A DNA stretch of 64,000 bases from NCBI GenBank assembly GCA_020631735.1, contig CM036159.1, positions 20,995,511-21,059,510 on the forward strand, written 5' to 3'. Origin of the DNA: Saccharum officinarum. Taxonomy: Eukaryota; Streptophyta; Magnoliopsida; Poales; Poaceae. The translations under genes were made by a program, and so were the position numbers. How positions within the stretch are numbered: the first letter of the stretch is position 1; each line of letters begins with the position of its first letter. This document shows, piece by piece, positions 62,863 to 64,000 of the stretch. The notes under the pieces are model-generated. The model made no database searches. It saw only the letters and a list, made by a program, of their open reading frames with translations, and was not told the DNA's origin.

Positions 62863-63400
62863 TGCGGCCCGTCCCGGGCCCTGGCCTCCTCCGCCCCCGA
62901 TCTGTCCACAGCCCGCGCACGCGAATCCGGAGAGATTTCGCGCGATTTTGATGCCGGGAGGATAAGAGGCGTTTGGTCGGGGGCGTTCGGGAAGGGTAGG
63001 CGGCGGCGAGAGGCGTGTGTATCGCACACAACTCCTCTCTTCTCCGCTGCGGCGGCGTTCGGGTCAGGGGTCGGGATTGGCGGTCTCGTCTCGTGCGAGT
63101 GCGATGCGATGGGCTGGCGGCTTCGAGCGGCGCGGCGGCAGAGGTGGAGCGGCTCTTATCGGCTCCACAGTGTGGGCTGGCCTCTGGCCTAGTTGCCATT
63201 GCCAAGTTTGTTTGCGATACTGTGTGCTCACGCCGTTTGCACACGAAAAGGGTAACGCAAGAAAGACTCGTGGAAAAGGATTTCTCTTTTTTTATTTTCT
63301 TTTTCATGAAAGATTTCTCTTGTTTATTTTCTTTTTGATGAAAGATTTCTCCTTTTTATAGAAAAAGGTGGGAAGGGTTAAATGTACCTTTGGTGCTAAA
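62863..63400 (-). promoter_or_regulatory. Probable VIH 5' UTR and promoter region
   Basis: GC-rich sequence directly upstream of the ATG (62863-63180) is a plausible 5' leader. On the minus strand a TATAAAAAGG-like box lies at about 63352-63361, and two AGCCCA (site-II-like) motifs lie near 63112 and 63173. No transcript evidence is available, so the start site is unknown. The stretch 63280-63360 is T-rich on the plus strand and repeats an ATGAAAGATTTCTC unit. Confidence 0.35.
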
Positions 63401-64000
63401 ACTTGTAGTGGCCACTACTTTTATCAGAAAAAGAGAGACCTTTTACTACTCATCAATAGAGTTGATACAATCCTGAGCAATAATTTGCTCGATACATGGC
63501 CACTACCTCATGTAATAGTATTTCATAAGTTTGATTGCATTGTGAGTTTCTAACACCTCGAACACCAAATTGCATCAAGTGAGGAATACCATGTACGGCG
63601 AGATCTGCCGTAGAGTTGAAAACAAAGATACAAGATCCCGTTTATAAGGAATTGTTTTCAATAAGAATGATAAATGTCTGCTTTTCACTGCCATCGTATG
63701 AAATTTTAATGTTTTAAATTTATTTCAGTATTATTTTATATTATATTGAATACTTAAATTAAAAATATGATGAGCTTCCGACCGATTGGAAATCGTTTTC
63801 GACAGTTTTTAGCTTTGGTGTTGCCATCTTATCCTTAGGGCGTTTTATTGGCAAAAAGTCCTACCAGCCAAATGTCCATTATTTTTGTGGTGTGAATAGG
63901 TTATCCACTTCTATTTTGCTCTCTTCTTAATAGTTTTAGCATATTTCATCTAATTTGTCGATTTGTAGGGAAAGATCAAACATGTACTCCTATTCATGCA
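63401..64000. other. Upstream flank, no gene recognised
   Basis: AT-rich sequence without a convincing coding frame, RNA gene or repeat boundary. Short open frames here have no recognisable domain. Confidence 0.4.

Noticed and set aside
62863..63307. Minus-strand frame overlapping the VIH leader (154 codons)
   Set aside because: Ser/Arg/Pro-rich translation of the GC-rich 5' region, in a frame not conserved with the VIH protein.
1..64000. tRNA, rRNA or microRNA genes
   Set aside because: None seen by eye. The TGGTATC motifs are retrotransposon primer-binding sites, not tRNA genes.

Overview
The window is plant nuclear DNA, almost certainly from a grass. It is dense in LTR retrotransposons, with Helitron ends typical of grasses and a Sirevirus-type Copia element. 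Its one host gene has about 30 short exons and a monocot-style GC-rich first exon. The species cannot be fixed from the sequence; a panicoid grass is a guess.

The host gene lies on the minus strand from 62862 (ATG) down to 10601 (TAG). I could join 30 exons with consensus splice sites and matching phases into one uninterrupted 3141-nt reading frame of 1046 aa. It encodes a VIH/PPIP5K-type inositol pyrophosphate kinase-phosphatase (N-terminal ATP-grasp kinase, C-terminal histidine-phosphatase domain). Only 3.1 kb of the 52.3 kb locus is coding.

Most of the rest is introns filled by six LTR retrotransposons totalling about 30.8 kb, all in the same (minus, sense) orientation as the gene. They are a Ty3/Gypsy chromovirus in intron 25 (12448-17690), Copia C in intron 23 (19075-24492), Copia D in intron 16 (29378-34122), Copia E in intron 15 (36864-41646), Copia F in intron 6 (47125-52065) and Copia G in intron 4 (54700-60331). 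C, D, E, F and G are flanked by readable 5-bp target duplications. D to G form one related group with very short LTRs (93-117 bp). D/E lack the gag core, F/G share a gag frame change, and F carries two internal segments each inverted in place. Other intron tenants are two Helitrons, a hAT-like element, a TIR element, LINE and RTE tails, and several ultra-short poly(A)-ended insertions with target duplications.

Downstream of the gene, 1-7661 is the 5' part of a Sirevirus-like Copia element, also on the minus strand, whose 3' LTR lies outside the window. Next to it, 7662-8100 is a LINE 3' fragment and 8101-10600 is degenerate repeats plus the likely 3' UTR. Upstream, 62863-64000 holds the 5' UTR and promoter with no other gene.
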